A DNA stretch of 59,832 bases from an uncultured Lachnospiraceae bacterium (GTDB taxonomy: Bacteria; Bacillota_A; Clostridia; Lachnospirales; Lachnospiraceae). How positions within the stretch are numbered: the stretch's first letter is position 1; every line of letters starts with the position of its first letter. The DNA is taken from the NCBI GenBank assembly GCA_910577835.1, contig CAJTOU010000004.1, positions 61,652 to 121,483 of the forward strand, given 5' to 3'. Below are positions 44,521-53,204 of this stretch, piece by piece. Below the pieces are notes generated by a model, which saw only the letters and a list, made by a program, of their open reading frames with translations, was not told where the DNA came from and ran no database searches. The position numbers were made by a program, and so were the translations under genes.

Positions 44521-45327
44521 TTAGTTTCCTCCATTTTCAAAATTTTCAGTTATAAAACTATGTTTATCTAAAGCAATTCTTCCAACAATCACAATTATCG
44601 TTGATAAAATAAGAAGCAGAACAATTGAATTGTTTAATTCGAAATCTATATTATATATATTTATTTCTGTATTTATGACATTGACATGACTGCTATGTAC
44701 ACTGAAAATAATATGTGATATGGGATTCAAAATTATTACAGGCATTTTATCTTGGGGTACTATACCTTCAGGAAACATTTTTTCTCCTAAAATAAAAAAT
44801 GTAGCAACGCAAAAAAATATAATTCCTTCAATATATATAAAACCATTACTGTTAGAAATAATTATTGATAAGATGTTAATACATAAAGTAGTAAAAAATA
44901 AAAACAGGGAATGTATTAACAAGTAAGATAACAAAACAGGGATAACGTCCGTATGTATTTTAATATGAGAAGTAATTATTGCGCATATCATGCTGGAGGA
45001 AATCAGAATACATAAATAGCCTGTCACATATAAATATAATTTTATACATTCTTTAAAAAACCACTTCGAGATATTTGCACATCTGCTAAAATAATAAATT
45101 GCCCCACTACAAAAATGTTTATAAATGTATGTTCCAAAAAAAACATGAAAAAACAATATAGGAAAATAAAATATCATAAAATTGCCTGCCTCTGCCATAA
45201 GTAGTTTTGTATTTCCAAAACACCATAAAAGAATTACTTGAATACCATTATCTAAATTATTATAGGCTAACAAATTGAATATTCCAAAAAATACTGCACA
45301 TAGCATAAATTTTAAATAGTATTTCAT
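44521..45327 (-). CDS. Cluster C: ABC permease 2
   Basis: 268 residues from ATG 45327, which overlaps the stop of permease 1 (ATGA). About six membrane segments; Ile/Phe/Tyr-rich. Position corresponds to permease 2 of A and B but sequence likeness is weak. It lies directly before the ATPase. Confidence 0.78.
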   Translation of the reverse strand: MKYYLKFMLCAVFFGIFNLLAYNNLDNGIQVILLWCFGNTKLLMAEAGNFMIFYFPILFFHVFFGTYIYKHFCSGAIYYFSRCANISKWFFKECIKLYLYVTGYLCILISSSMICAIITSHIKIHTDVIPVLLSYLLIHSLFLFFTTLCINILSIIISNSNGFIYIEGIIFFCVATFFILGEKMFPEGIVPQDKMPVIILNPISHIIFSVHSSHVNVINTEINIYNIDFELNNSIVLLLILSTIIVIVGRIALDKHSFITENFENGGN

Positions 45328-46151
45328 ACAATATCGCTCTCTCTGATTTTTAAAATAAGTATTGTAATAGATATTATTAATAAACAAATACAAAATATGA
45401 AATAATTCCCATAATTTACGTTTTCTGGCACAGCAAATAATGGTAAAATCAGGAAATAGTTTATTTCGTATTTATAGTTTATAAATTGACCTATAATGTT
45501 TATTAAATAAAATAATACGTAAATGGGAAAATATACAAATACACGGAAATTGAATATTTTTATTGTTGTTATACAAAAATTGAATACAGCAAAAATACCA
45601 GTTACTATACCAAAAATAATAATGGAAAGAATTGTGTATATATAGTCATTAAAATAATATAATTGGGATAAAAAAAGGGTACTATCTTTTTCTATTGTCT
45701 GAAAGTATTGAAAATTACTCGGGTCTCCTTGTGCGAAAAAGGGTACTGTGATGCTATATACAATTATTTCTGTAATAAATGGAACGGTAAATAAAAATAC
45801 TGTAATAAAAAAAATAGAAACAGCTTTTCCAACTAAGTAATTTCTGATTCCTGCTCTGGATTGTATATAATTAAGTATTTTAGAATTTTTATCATCATAA
45901 TATGTGCTTGCTGTGGGTATGACAAGTAATAATGGATAAAATTGCATCATATAATACATCACTGGTGACCATGTTGATAAAGAAGATAACTTTAACGGAT
46001 TCATCATTTGCGTAACATCACCATTATGAAACTGATGCATATTCTCAAAAAAATTCCAGAGAACAGCCCCAAACAAGAGAAAATATATGCATAAGATTGT
46101 CTTTTTATGGAATAATTGCGACATTTGCATTTTTATTGATTTTAATAACAT
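45324..46151 (-). CDS. Cluster C: ABC permease 1
   Basis: 275 residues, about six membrane segments. STYYDDKNSKILNYIQSRAG, then Y at +4, aligns with SYCEDIETGFFTNIINRSG of cluster A permease 1, so the proteins are homologous. The ribosome site CAAGGAAAA (46165-46157) survives right next to the IS110 element, but the native promoter upstream of 48301 is now about 2 kb away. Confidence 0.8.
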   Translation of the reverse strand: MLLKSIKMQMSQLFHKKTILCIYFLLFGAVLWNFFENMHQFHNGDVTQMMNPLKLSSLSTWSPVMYYMMQFYPLLLVIPTASTYYDDKNSKILNYIQSRAGIRNYLVGKAVSIFFITVFLFTVPFITEIIVYSITVPFFAQGDPSNFQYFQTIEKDSTLFLSQLYYFNDYIYTILSIIIFGIVTGIFAVFNFCITTIKIFNFRVFVYFPIYVLFYLINIIGQFINYKYEINYFLILPLFAVPENVNYGNYFIFCICLLIISITILILKIRESDIV

Positions 46152-46236
46152 TTTAGTTTTCCTTGTATAATGTATTTAGGTTATTCAATAGGGAAACCTA
46201 TAAACCTATTCTTTATGTTTTCTATTTTTTCTTTAC

Positions 46237-46423
46237 ATCTCCTGTCTGATAGGAGATAATAGTTTTATTAGATTGAGAGGCTGACCGTTTTTTCCTTGGG
46301 CTTTCATACTCGTACTTGAAAGACTGGTCCCTCTCTCTGATAAGCTGTTTGCGTATGAGTTGGATGTTGACGGTCCTTTGACCTTTCTCCGTATTTTGCA
46401 CAAGGTAGTGACGTTTATCAGAT
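46237..46423 (+). ncRNA. Candidate IS110 bridge RNA
   Basis: Three consecutive hairpins. The 5' stem is ATCTCCT/AGGAGAT (46237-46243, 46251-46257). A first loop domain has outer stem GAGAGG/CCTCTC (46275-46280, 46330-46335), GACC/GGTC, and inner hairpin CTTTCA/TGAAAG (46301-46306, 46317-46322). A second domain is closed by TCTGATAA/TTATCAGA (46336-46343, 46415-46422) with inner GGTC-GACC. This order (5' stem-loop, target-binding loop, donor-binding loop, then transposase) is that described for IS110-group bridge RNAs that guide recombination. Confidence 0.65.
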
Positions 46424-46465
46424 GAGCGCTCTCACAATCTAAAATCTTTTTCAGAGGTGGTTTTT

Positions 46466-47644
46466 ATGTTTTTTATTGGCATTGATATTGGTAAAAATAA
46501 TCATGTTGCTTCCATGATGGATGATTCCGGCAAGATTATATTCAAAGCTTTTTCTTTCCCGAATACTTCTGAGGGTGGACAGGCTCTCTTCACTAAAATT
46601 TCTTCCTATTCTTCTGATACCTCCTGCTTTGAAATTGGTATGGAAGCAACTGGCCATTACTGGCTTTCTGTTTATTCTTTCCTTTTTGAGAAAGGATTCC
46701 TTCTGCATGTCATAAATCCTATCCAGACTGATGGATGGCGCAGAGGTACCGAAATCCGTAAACGTAAAAATGACATCATTGATTCTGTTCTGATTGCGGA
46801 TTTAATCCGTTATGGACAGTTTGTGGAAACACGTCTTGCGGATGAGGATTTATTTTCTTTAAGAACACTTACCCGGTTCCGTACCTATCTCGTGGAATCA
46901 ATCAGTGATTTAAAGAGGAAAGTCGTTTGTGTCCTTGACCAGGTTTTTCCTGAATATCAGGCTGTTTTTTCTGATATTTTTGGTAAAACTTCAAAAGAAA
47001 TACTCCTGAAGTTTTCCTCGCCTCTTGATTTTGAATCTGTTTCCTCTGAAACACTGGCTGAACTCCTTGCACGCTTAAGCAGGCAGAAACTCGGCGCTGA
47101 CAAAGCGGAACAATTGAAATCAGCAGCTTCCAGCTCCTTTGGGATTACCTTTGCCAAAAACAGCTTTGCTTTCCAGCTCAAAACATTAATTGAGCAGATT
47201 ACCTTTATTGAAAAACAGGTGAAGGAAACTGAATCTGAAATTTCAAGGTTCATGGAAAAACTGAACTCACCTGTTACTACAATCACTGGTATCGGCAGTG
47301 TTACAGGAGCTGCAATCATCAGTGAGATTGGTGATATTTCCAAGTTCGACAGTCCAAAAAAGCTGGTGGCTTTTGCAGGGATTGATGCTTCTGTCAGCCA
47401 GTCCGGTGAATTTGAAGCCACACATAATGTCATGAGCAAACGGGGTTCACCATATCTGCGCAAAGCTATTTTCCAGGCGGCACTGGTTGCTGCTTTTAAA
47501 GACCCTGTACTTAGTGCTTATTATCAGAAAAAGAAAGCCGAAGGCAAACATCATTTAACCTGTATTGGTGCAGTTTCAAGAAAACTGTGCTATATCATCT
47601 ATGCAGTTTTGAAAAATAACCAGCCTTACGTTCCAAAAGCGTAA
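46466..47644 (+). CDS. IS110 family transposase
   Basis: 392 residues from ATG 46466 (AGAGGTGG upstream). The N-terminal RuvC-like DEDD domain has FFIGIDIGKNNH (first Asp), CFEIGMEATGHYW (Glu) and RKRKNDIIDSVLIADLIRYG (Asp residues). After a coiled coil comes the C-terminal IS116/IS110/IS902 domain with TTITGIGSVTGAAIISEIGD, KLVAFAGIDASVSQSGEFE and the Ser-bearing KRGSPYLRKAIFQAALVA. No frameshift, so probably active. Confidence 0.94.
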   Translation: MFFIGIDIGKNNHVASMMDDSGKIIFKAFSFPNTSEGGQALFTKISSYSSDTSCFEIGMEATGHYWLSVYSFLFEKGFLLHVINPIQTDGWRRGTEIRKRKNDIIDSVLIADLIRYGQFVETRLADEDLFSLRTLTRFRTYLVESISDLKRKVVCVLDQVFPEYQAVFSDIFGKTSKEILLKFSSPLDFESVSSETLAELLARLSRQKLGADKAEQLKSAASSSFGITFAKNSFAFQLKTLIEQITFIEKQVKETESEISRFMEKLNSPVTTITGIGSVTGAAIISEIGDISKFDSPKKLVAFAGIDASVSQSGEFEATHNVMSKRGSPYLRKAIFQAALVAAFKDPVLSAYYQKKKAEGKHHLTCIGAVSRKLCYIIYAVLKNNQPYVPKA

Positions 47645-47794
47645 AGCCTTGTTTTACTGATTTTGGTTTGCAGAAGTGCAGGCCTTATTGTCATGCAGTT
47701 TTTTATTTCTGAAATTTTTTAATTTTTTTTCAAAATCTACTTGACTTTTAATAGTTGGTCTTTCTAAAGAATAAATAATAACTAAAAATAGAAT

Positions 47795-47880
47795 GGGGTG
47801 TTGCAAAATACAGCTTATACAATATATGATGAGACTTAAATATCATATATTGTATATAACTGCTATTTTGCGATAACCCC
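47795..47880. repeat. 86-bp imperfect palindrome, MITE-like or terminator
   Basis: It is bounded by GGGGTGTTGCAAAATA and TATTTTGCGATAACCCC, with inner arms ATACAATATATGAT and ATCATATATTGTAT. It lies 10 bp after the stop of the cluster C secreted protein and near the IS right end. The outer ends resemble the element at 27575-27680. It may also terminate transcription on the minus strand. Confidence 0.55.
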
Positions 47881-47890
47881 ATACATATTT

Positions 47891-48301
47891 TTAATTACCA
47901 TTGTAATAATATGCAACATATCCATCCAGACTTGGTGTATGGCCAGCAACACAAATGTCAAATAAAGGTGCATCAAATATATTATAAAAATAAATATTAT
48001 ATGTATTTCCTTCTGTTACTAATACTTTAGAAGAAACTGGCGTATTTGCTTCTGTTGAACTATACATTCTGAAATAACATTGTGTATAATTATCTGTACC
48101 CGATACCGGATAGACTGATATTCTATTGATTGTCATATAATCTTTCAAGCAGCTTCTGACAACATATACCGCAGACTGCTTCATTACGCTGTTTTTTGGC
48201 AAATAAGTTATCTTATTACCACCCGAGGCGAATACACTCTGTACTAAAATCATTGTTAATAATATTACGGTTCCTAATACTTTTGCAATTTTGTTTTTCA
48301 T
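47891..48301 (-). CDS. Cluster C: small secreted protein
   Basis: 136 residues with GAAGGAA upstream of the ATG. Sec signal MKNKIAKVLGTVILLTMILV with cleavage near VFAS, then a mature part of about 110 residues rich in Tyr, Ser, Thr and Val. It has INRISVYPVSG and YNIYFYNIFD where A and B have SISSGPVRG and NPFDYT, so a similar fold is likely though identity is low. The IS110 copy now separates it from its transporter. Confidence 0.72.
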   Translation of the reverse strand: MKNKIAKVLGTVILLTMILVQSVFASGGNKITYLPKNSVMKQSAVYVVRSCLKDYMTINRISVYPVSGTDNYTQCYFRMYSSTEANTPVSSKVLVTEGNTYNIYFYNIFDAPLFDICVAGHTPSLDGYVAYYYNGN

Positions 48302-48684
48302 TTATATTTCCTTCTTATTTAAATTGTTTTTGTGTTGTGATGCCAAGACCAAAAATATATTAACATATAAATTATATCACCTGTTTCTAAAATTAAATTC
48401 ATTTTCATTTTAGAATATAGTTTTAAAATAATTTTTTATACAATTAGAAACAGTTAATACAAATTAAAGTTAAATATTATTTGACTTTAATTTGTATTAT
48501 ATTATAGCTGTAAATATTTGTCAATAACTAAAAATTAAAAAATGTTTATTAATTATCATGAATTTAACAAGAAGCATCTATACAAGAGGAACATTTTTAA
48601 ATTGAAGAGAGGAGCTTTAGAAAAAAGAGTATGCGAAAAGACCAGACAGCATTATTTCTGCAAAATTGCAGCAGCTTCTTTGTG
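48302..48684. other. AT-rich intergenic region with a 15-bp perfect inverted repeat
   Basis: AATACAAATTAAAGT (48456-48470) and ACTTTAATTTGTATT (48484-48498) form a perfect hairpin. It may end the trmB operon or be an operator for the secreted-protein gene. A minus-strand TATAAT (48376-48371) could be the cluster C promoter. No convincing gene is present. Confidence 0.5.
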
Positions 48685-49350
48685 TTATGGTATATGTAAC
48701 TTATTCTTTTTTGCAACCAATTTATAAATTGGCTGTCCGAGCGAAGAAAATTTTTCTTCATATTCAGTCATAATATTTCCTTTTGCCATATTCTTGTCAT
48801 GGTGAAGGTCACGGGTATATTCTACAATTTTCCATCCGGCAATCGGAATTTCCTCTAATGAAAATTCAAACAAATCTCTATTATCTGTTTTAAATTCCAC
48901 GCATCCATCCGAAGAAAGAATCTGGCTGTATCGCTCAAAAAACTGCCTTGAAGTCAGGCGTCTTTTGGCATGTCTTTCTTTTGGCCATGGGTCAGAAAAG
49001 TTCAGATAAATTCTGTCTACCTCATTTTTGTCAAATGCTTCGCAGATTTTTCCCGCATCCATTCGGATAAACATCAGATTTTCTATTGATGAAATATCCA
49101 GTGTTTCAAGCTTTTTCACCGCCCTCAGAAGAACACTGGAATATCTTTCAATGCCAATATAGTTAATATCCTTATGTTCCAGAGAAAGCTGTGTGATAAA
49201 TCTTCCCTTTCCCATGCCAATTTCTATATGAATGGGATTTGTATTGTGAAAACATTCCTTCCAGTGCCCCTTGTTGATTTCCGGTTCTATAACAGTGTAG
49301 GGATTGTTTTCCACAATTTCTCTGGCTCCCTTTATATTTCTTAATCTCAT
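48685..49350 (-). CDS. trmB: tRNA (guanine-N7)-methyltransferase
   Basis: 221 residues. SAM-binding HIEIGMGKGRFITQLSLEH, then YIGIERYSSVLLRAVKK, and the family signature YLNFSDPWPKERHAKRRLTS. It makes m7G46 in tRNA. AAAGGA precedes the ATG. It is last in a four-gene minus-strand run. Confidence 0.95.
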   Translation of the reverse strand: MRLRNIKGAREIVENNPYTVIEPEINKGHWKECFHNTNPIHIEIGMGKGRFITQLSLEHKDINYIGIERYSSVLLRAVKKLETLDISSIENLMFIRMDAGKICEAFDKNEVDRIYLNFSDPWPKERHAKRRLTSRQFFERYSQILSSDGCVEFKTDNRDLFEFSLEEIPIAGWKIVEYTRDLHHDKNMAKGNIMTEYEEKFSSLGQPIYKLVAKKNKLHIP

Positions 49351-49363
49351 AATGAAATCCTTT

Positions 49364-50725
49364 CTATTTATAAGTTCTTCTTTTCTTCATCTGTGCCATT
49401 TTATGTTTGAATCGCAGTATTTTAAAAAGAATAAAGCCAACAACCAGACAAGAAATGATTATTCCTGCCAGAATATAAATATTTATAGAAGCAGTTTCTT
49501 TTATAGAGGAACTGATACCAGACTGGTTTCCCGCCTTCTGCGGTTTGGAAAGAGGAATTTCAGAGCTGTTCGAAAGATTCATCATTAAAGATGCCTTTCC
49601 CAGATAATTTCCCTGATATTCATAAGTAATGGATGCAACAATATTATTATCTGGCGTTTCAAGAAATTCGATAGTATAAGGAATTTCTGAAAGAGAAAGA
49701 CTTGCAGGAATCAAAATGGTGTCACCGGACAGGGAAAAAATCTTCGCATTGCTTCCATATAATTTTTTTATTACAGGAATACCGGAGGAATCTGTACCGA
49801 AACGTGTTTCGGATTCTTTGATATTCACTCTGGTAAAATTCTGAAATCCATAATCAAGCAGTGAAGCGGTATCGGAAAAAATATGTTCATTATCTGATTT
49901 CATAATTACACTGATTAATTTAAGGCCATTTTTTTGTGCAGCCGTTACCAGCGTGCGCCCTGCTTCGTCGGTATATCCTGTTTTTCCGCCAATAGCAGCG
50001 GGATAATAGTAGTTTGAGGTAGACACAATCAGAGAATGTGTATGCCATATGCGATAGCTTTCGCTGAGATTTGTAGCAGCAAGTGTATAATTTTGACATC
50101 CCCATATAGCGGAAAATTCCGAGTTTGACATGGCAGCTCTGGTAATTAATGCCATATCATATGCAGTAGTGTAATGCATATCGTCATGCAGGCCGGTAGA
50201 ATTGACAAAATTGGTGTCCAGTGCTCCGATTTGTCTGGCACGCTCTGTCATAAGCTCTCCAAAGGCCTGTTCGCTGCCGGATATTTTTTTTGCCAGTCCC
50301 ACGGCTGCATCGTTGGCGCTTCTTAAAAAAAGCGCATAGAGCGCATCGTGAATCGTGGTGGTTTCACCAGACATCAGTCCCAGTTTGGATGCATCGCCTG
50401 GAAGAGAGTTTAATACGTCATCTGTATAAGTAATTGTATCATTCATACTCAGATTTTCAATTGACAAAAGTCCGGTCATAATTTTTGTAATACTTGCCGG
50501 ATAAAGCCTTTCATGCACATTATTTGCGTACAAAACAGCGCCGGAATCCGCATCTATAAGAATAGCCGAGGCGCCATATATAGAGGGAGCTGTGGGCCAA
50601 GGGACATTTTCCGGCTCTGTTTCATCTGCAAGTATGATAATATCCAAATGAAAAAAAGAAGTAAAAAGAATGGATAACAGTATAAGTACAGTAAATTGTT
50701 GTTTTTTATCTGTAAAAAAACGCAT
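49364..50725 (-). CDS. dacF: D-alanyl-D-alanine carboxypeptidase (DacF-like)
   Basis: 453 residues from ATG 50725 (AGGAGGGG upstream). A signal peptide is followed by the S11 peptidase domain with SxxK (RLYPASITKIMTG), SxN (LRSANDAAVG) and KTG (IGGKTGYTDEAG). A PBP5-like C-terminal domain and a final membrane helix (IYILAGIIISCLVVGFILF) anchor it. It trims peptidoglycan stem peptides; DacF-type enzymes often act in sporulation, but a vegetative role is equally possible. Confidence 0.92.
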   Translation of the reverse strand: MRFFTDKKQQFTVLILLSILFTSFFHLDIIILADETEPENVPWPTAPSIYGASAILIDADSGAVLYANNVHERLYPASITKIMTGLLSIENLSMNDTITYTDDVLNSLPGDASKLGLMSGETTTIHDALYALFLRSANDAAVGLAKKISGSEQAFGELMTERARQIGALDTNFVNSTGLHDDMHYTTAYDMALITRAAMSNSEFSAIWGCQNYTLAATNLSESYRIWHTHSLIVSTSNYYYPAAIGGKTGYTDEAGRTLVTAAQKNGLKLISVIMKSDNEHIFSDTASLLDYGFQNFTRVNIKESETRFGTDSSGIPVIKKLYGSNAKIFSLSGDTILIPASLSLSEIPYTIEFLETPDNNIVASITYEYQGNYLGKASLMMNLSNSSEIPLSKPQKAGNQSGISSSIKETASINIYILAGIIISCLVVGFILFKILRFKHKMAQMKKRRTYK

Positions 50726-50756
50726 TTTCCCCTCCTGAAATAAAAAATAAATAAAA

Positions 50757-51722
50757 TTACTGGTGATATGAGGCATTTTGGCTGCGCTTTAAACGGCGTT
50801 TTCGTCTAAATTCATTTCTCTTTTCATAAATCAGGTCCGCTTCCGCTTTATTTACAAGCCTTAACTCTTTTATCATAAAATAAAGTTCATCATCCGTCTT
50901 TTTTATATGAATTTTACCTGCCAGAAATCCATGGTCAGGGCAACAGGCAAGACAGTAATAGTTTTTGGAATTATCTGAAAACCAGCGGATTTTTTTTCTG
51001 AGTCGTCTGCCACATTTGCAGCACTTTGTGGAAACTGCCTCGCGGTCCTCCATGGCCTCTGTTTTACTTGGAAATGCTCTTGAGATATATTTAGAGTGGT
51101 CTCCATAAGTAATGCAGATTTCATCCTTGCTGTTTTGTGGCCGCTGATAAGTATCTATTGTATAATTTTGCAAAATTACATCTTTGTCTATACTGCTCAT
51201 AATCAGGGCTGTATAATATGCATCACTCATTGCTCTGTGAAATTTTATCTCTTTTTTGAGCTTGAAGTATTCTACCGCATATTCAAGTGAGCGTCTGGCG
51301 GTTCCGTCATTAACAACAATGCTGAATATTTCCTGAATGTCATAAAAAAATACAGGCGCAGGAAACAGGGGAATACGGTAATATTTCATATTGCGCTGGA
51401 GCTCTGTAAGGTCTAATGGTCCCCATGTGCAGAATCGAAAAGTCTCTTTTCCGCACCACTTTATAAAACGTTCCAATACCTCTGGAAACTTATCTCCATT
51501 TTTTAATTCGGCTGTGGTGAAACCGGTAATTTCTCGTGAAATATAGTGCATTTGAGGATAAATCACCGGACGCACAATACTCTGAAACTGGTCCACAATC
51601 TGAAAATCATCATTCAGCTTAATTGCTCCAATTTCAATAATTTCAAAGGGAAGGGCTTTTAGTTCTCTATTCTTACCATGTGCGGACTGATTCCATTCCA
51701 AATCTAGCACTATGTAATTCAT
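50757..51722 (-). CDS. DEDDh 3'-5' exonuclease with C-terminal zinc ribbon
   Basis: 321 residues. Exonuclease motifs are YIVLDLEWNQ (DxE), CTWGPLDLTEL (Asp) and KFHRAMSDAYYTALI (HxxxxxD). This is the KapD/ERI-like DEDDh family acting on RNA or DNA. The C-terminal part has CCKCGRRL and YYCLACCPDHGF, a Cys-rich zinc ribbon likely to bind nucleic acid, and ends in a basic RKRRLKRSQNASYHQ tail. AGGAA precedes the ATG. Confidence 0.87.
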   Translation of the reverse strand: MNYIVLDLEWNQSAHGKNRELKALPFEIIEIGAIKLNDDFQIVDQFQSIVRPVIYPQMHYISREITGFTTAELKNGDKFPEVLERFIKWCGKETFRFCTWGPLDLTELQRNMKYYRIPLFPAPVFFYDIQEIFSIVVNDGTARRSLEYAVEYFKLKKEIKFHRAMSDAYYTALIMSSIDKDVILQNYTIDTYQRPQNSKDEICITYGDHSKYISRAFPSKTEAMEDREAVSTKCCKCGRRLRKKIRWFSDNSKNYYCLACCPDHGFLAGKIHIKKTDDELYFMIKELRLVNKAEADLIYEKRNEFRRKRRLKRSQNASYHQ

Positions 51723-51740
51723 GATAAATTCCTGCTCTTT

Positions 51741-53204
51741 CTATAAATTGGCAAATAATGCTGCGATTTCTTCAGAAGTCATTGGTTTGTCAGCGGTATT
51801 GCCTTCTGAGGCCGGTATTTTGGAAGAATCACCCGTTTCATTATTTACCGCTGCAATATTACCTTTTGCTGTTTCAGCTTTCTCTGAAGTCATATTAGTT
51901 TCTGCAAGACTGCCGTCTTTTGATGCAACATTACTTTTTTCTGTTTCGCTGCTTTCTGTTATAATATTATTTTCTGTTACAATATTATTTTCAACTGTAT
52001 TATTTTCTGTAAGATTACTTTTTTCTGTTACAATATTACTTTCCGCTGTATTATTTTCCGCTGTATTATTTTCCACAAGATTACTGTCTTTTGTTACAAT
52101 ATTATCTATCGCTGTAACATTATTTTCTGTTGTGATATTATTTTCTGTTATAATAGTATGTTCTGTTGTGCTGCTTTTTGCAGGATTATTGTCTTCTGTT
52201 ACAATATTATTTTCTACTGTAATATTACTTTCCGTTATGAAATTACTTTCCCCTATAATACTATTTTCAGTTGTGTTGATGTTTTCCTCTGAAGTGTTCT
52301 TTTCTGCCGGATTGTTCAATATATGACTGGCAGCCTCTTTTACTTCTGAGAAAATATCAGACGCAGTTTCGGAAGAAAGTTCTGGTTCAATCTGATTGTA
52401 AAAAGCAGTCTGTGAGACAACAGCATCAGAAATCTGTTCAGAAGCATTTGAATTTGAAGTATCAGAAACCTGTTTTGGTGTTTCATCTGATTCTTTTATA
52501 ATATTGCCGACGGCTTCTATGGTTTCCTCTAAAATATCAGCAATCACAGGTGTTTCTGTATTGCCTTCTTTTTGAACCGTCATACGAGCGGCTTCCTGAA
52601 TCGCCATTTCCTGACTGGATACTTCTTGTTTTATCATCGAATCAATTGTTTCCGGCTGTGTCACTGTTTCAAAATCAGTTTCTGAAATTGCTTCATCCAG
52701 TTTTAAATCCTTTTCAACCTCCAGAGGAGACAGTGGCTGTTCATGGTTTTCAATAATTTCACGGGCATTGTTTACAATCGTTCTGTTTTTCTGGACAAGA
52801 GACTGGAGCGAAACAGCGTTTTCAATCTCTTTTGCCAGACGTTCATTTGCCTGTGATAAATCATCAATCAGTGAGCCAAAATCTTTCGGTGTTTCAAGGG
52901 TGTCTGGCATGGAATGACTGTTCAGAGCGATTTTCTTTGTGGTAAGATAGATGGCTTTGCTTGCCTTTATCATAATTTCATTCTGTTCGTTACGTTTGCG
53001 GGAAGTCTGGTTGATAATTTCCAGAACACCGTCAATAGAAAGATACCCGAAAATACACATAATTATTCCGGTTCCAAATAACATAAAGTAGTCATAAGGA
53101 AAATAATTGATAAAATAAAACTCGAAAAAAATGGAAACTACAAATCCAATAATACAGATTATAATAAAATTAAATTTTGACTTTGTCTTTTTATTGCTGC
53201 TCAT
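51741..53204 (-). CDS. Membrane protein with Asn/Thr/Glu-rich repeats
   Basis: 487 residues from ATG 53204 (GGAGG upstream). Two membrane helices (FIIICIIGFVVSIFFEFYF and YDYFMLFGTGIIMCIFGYLS) are followed by a coiled coil (about 55-140) and a long low-complexity tail. The tail has many near-repeats of the type TENN-I-VTE (about 300-430). It ends MTSEEIAALFANL, which resembles the CheY-binding peptide of FliM (SQDEIDALL). The tail is probably cytoplasmic, disordered and variable in copy number. Function unknown. Confidence 0.7.
   Translation of the reverse strand: MSSNKKTKSKFNFIIICIIGFVVSIFFEFYFINYFPYDYFMLFGTGIIMCIFGYLSIDGVLEIINQTSRKRNEQNEIMIKASKAIYLTTKKIALNSHSMPDTLETPKDFGSLIDDLSQANERLAKEIENAVSLQSLVQKNRTIVNNAREIIENHEQPLSPLEVEKDLKLDEAISETDFETVTQPETIDSMIKQEVSSQEMAIQEAARMTVQKEGNTETPVIADILEETIEAVGNIIKESDETPKQVSDTSNSNASEQISDAVVSQTAFYNQIEPELSSETASDIFSEVKEAASHILNNPAEKNTSEENINTTENSIIGESNFITESNITVENNIVTEDNNPAKSSTTEHTIITENNITTENNVTAIDNIVTKDSNLVENNTAENNTAESNIVTEKSNLTENNTVENNIVTENNIITESSETEKSNVASKDGSLAETNMTSEKAETAKGNIAAVNNETGDSSKIPASEGNTADKPMTSEEIAALFANL

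Larger units (their letters stand above)
46170..47700 (+). mobile_element. IS110-family insertion sequence (ends approximate)
   Basis: One transposase gene with a structured upstream region. IS110 elements lack terminal inverted repeats, so the exact ends cannot be read from one copy. The left end lies between the permease start (46151) and the first RNA hairpin (46237), the right end between 47645 and about 47790. The element interrupts cluster C. Confidence 0.75.

Noticed and set aside
46170..47700. IS1111-subgroup element with subterminal inverted repeats
   Set aside because: The structured RNA region lies upstream of the transposase and I see no subterminal inverted repeats, which favours the IS110 group.
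51721..52326. Plus-strand open frame rich in Val/Leu/Phe/Ser
   Set aside because: It is the mirror of the Asn/Thr/Glu repeats of the minus-strand membrane protein, without a ribosome site.
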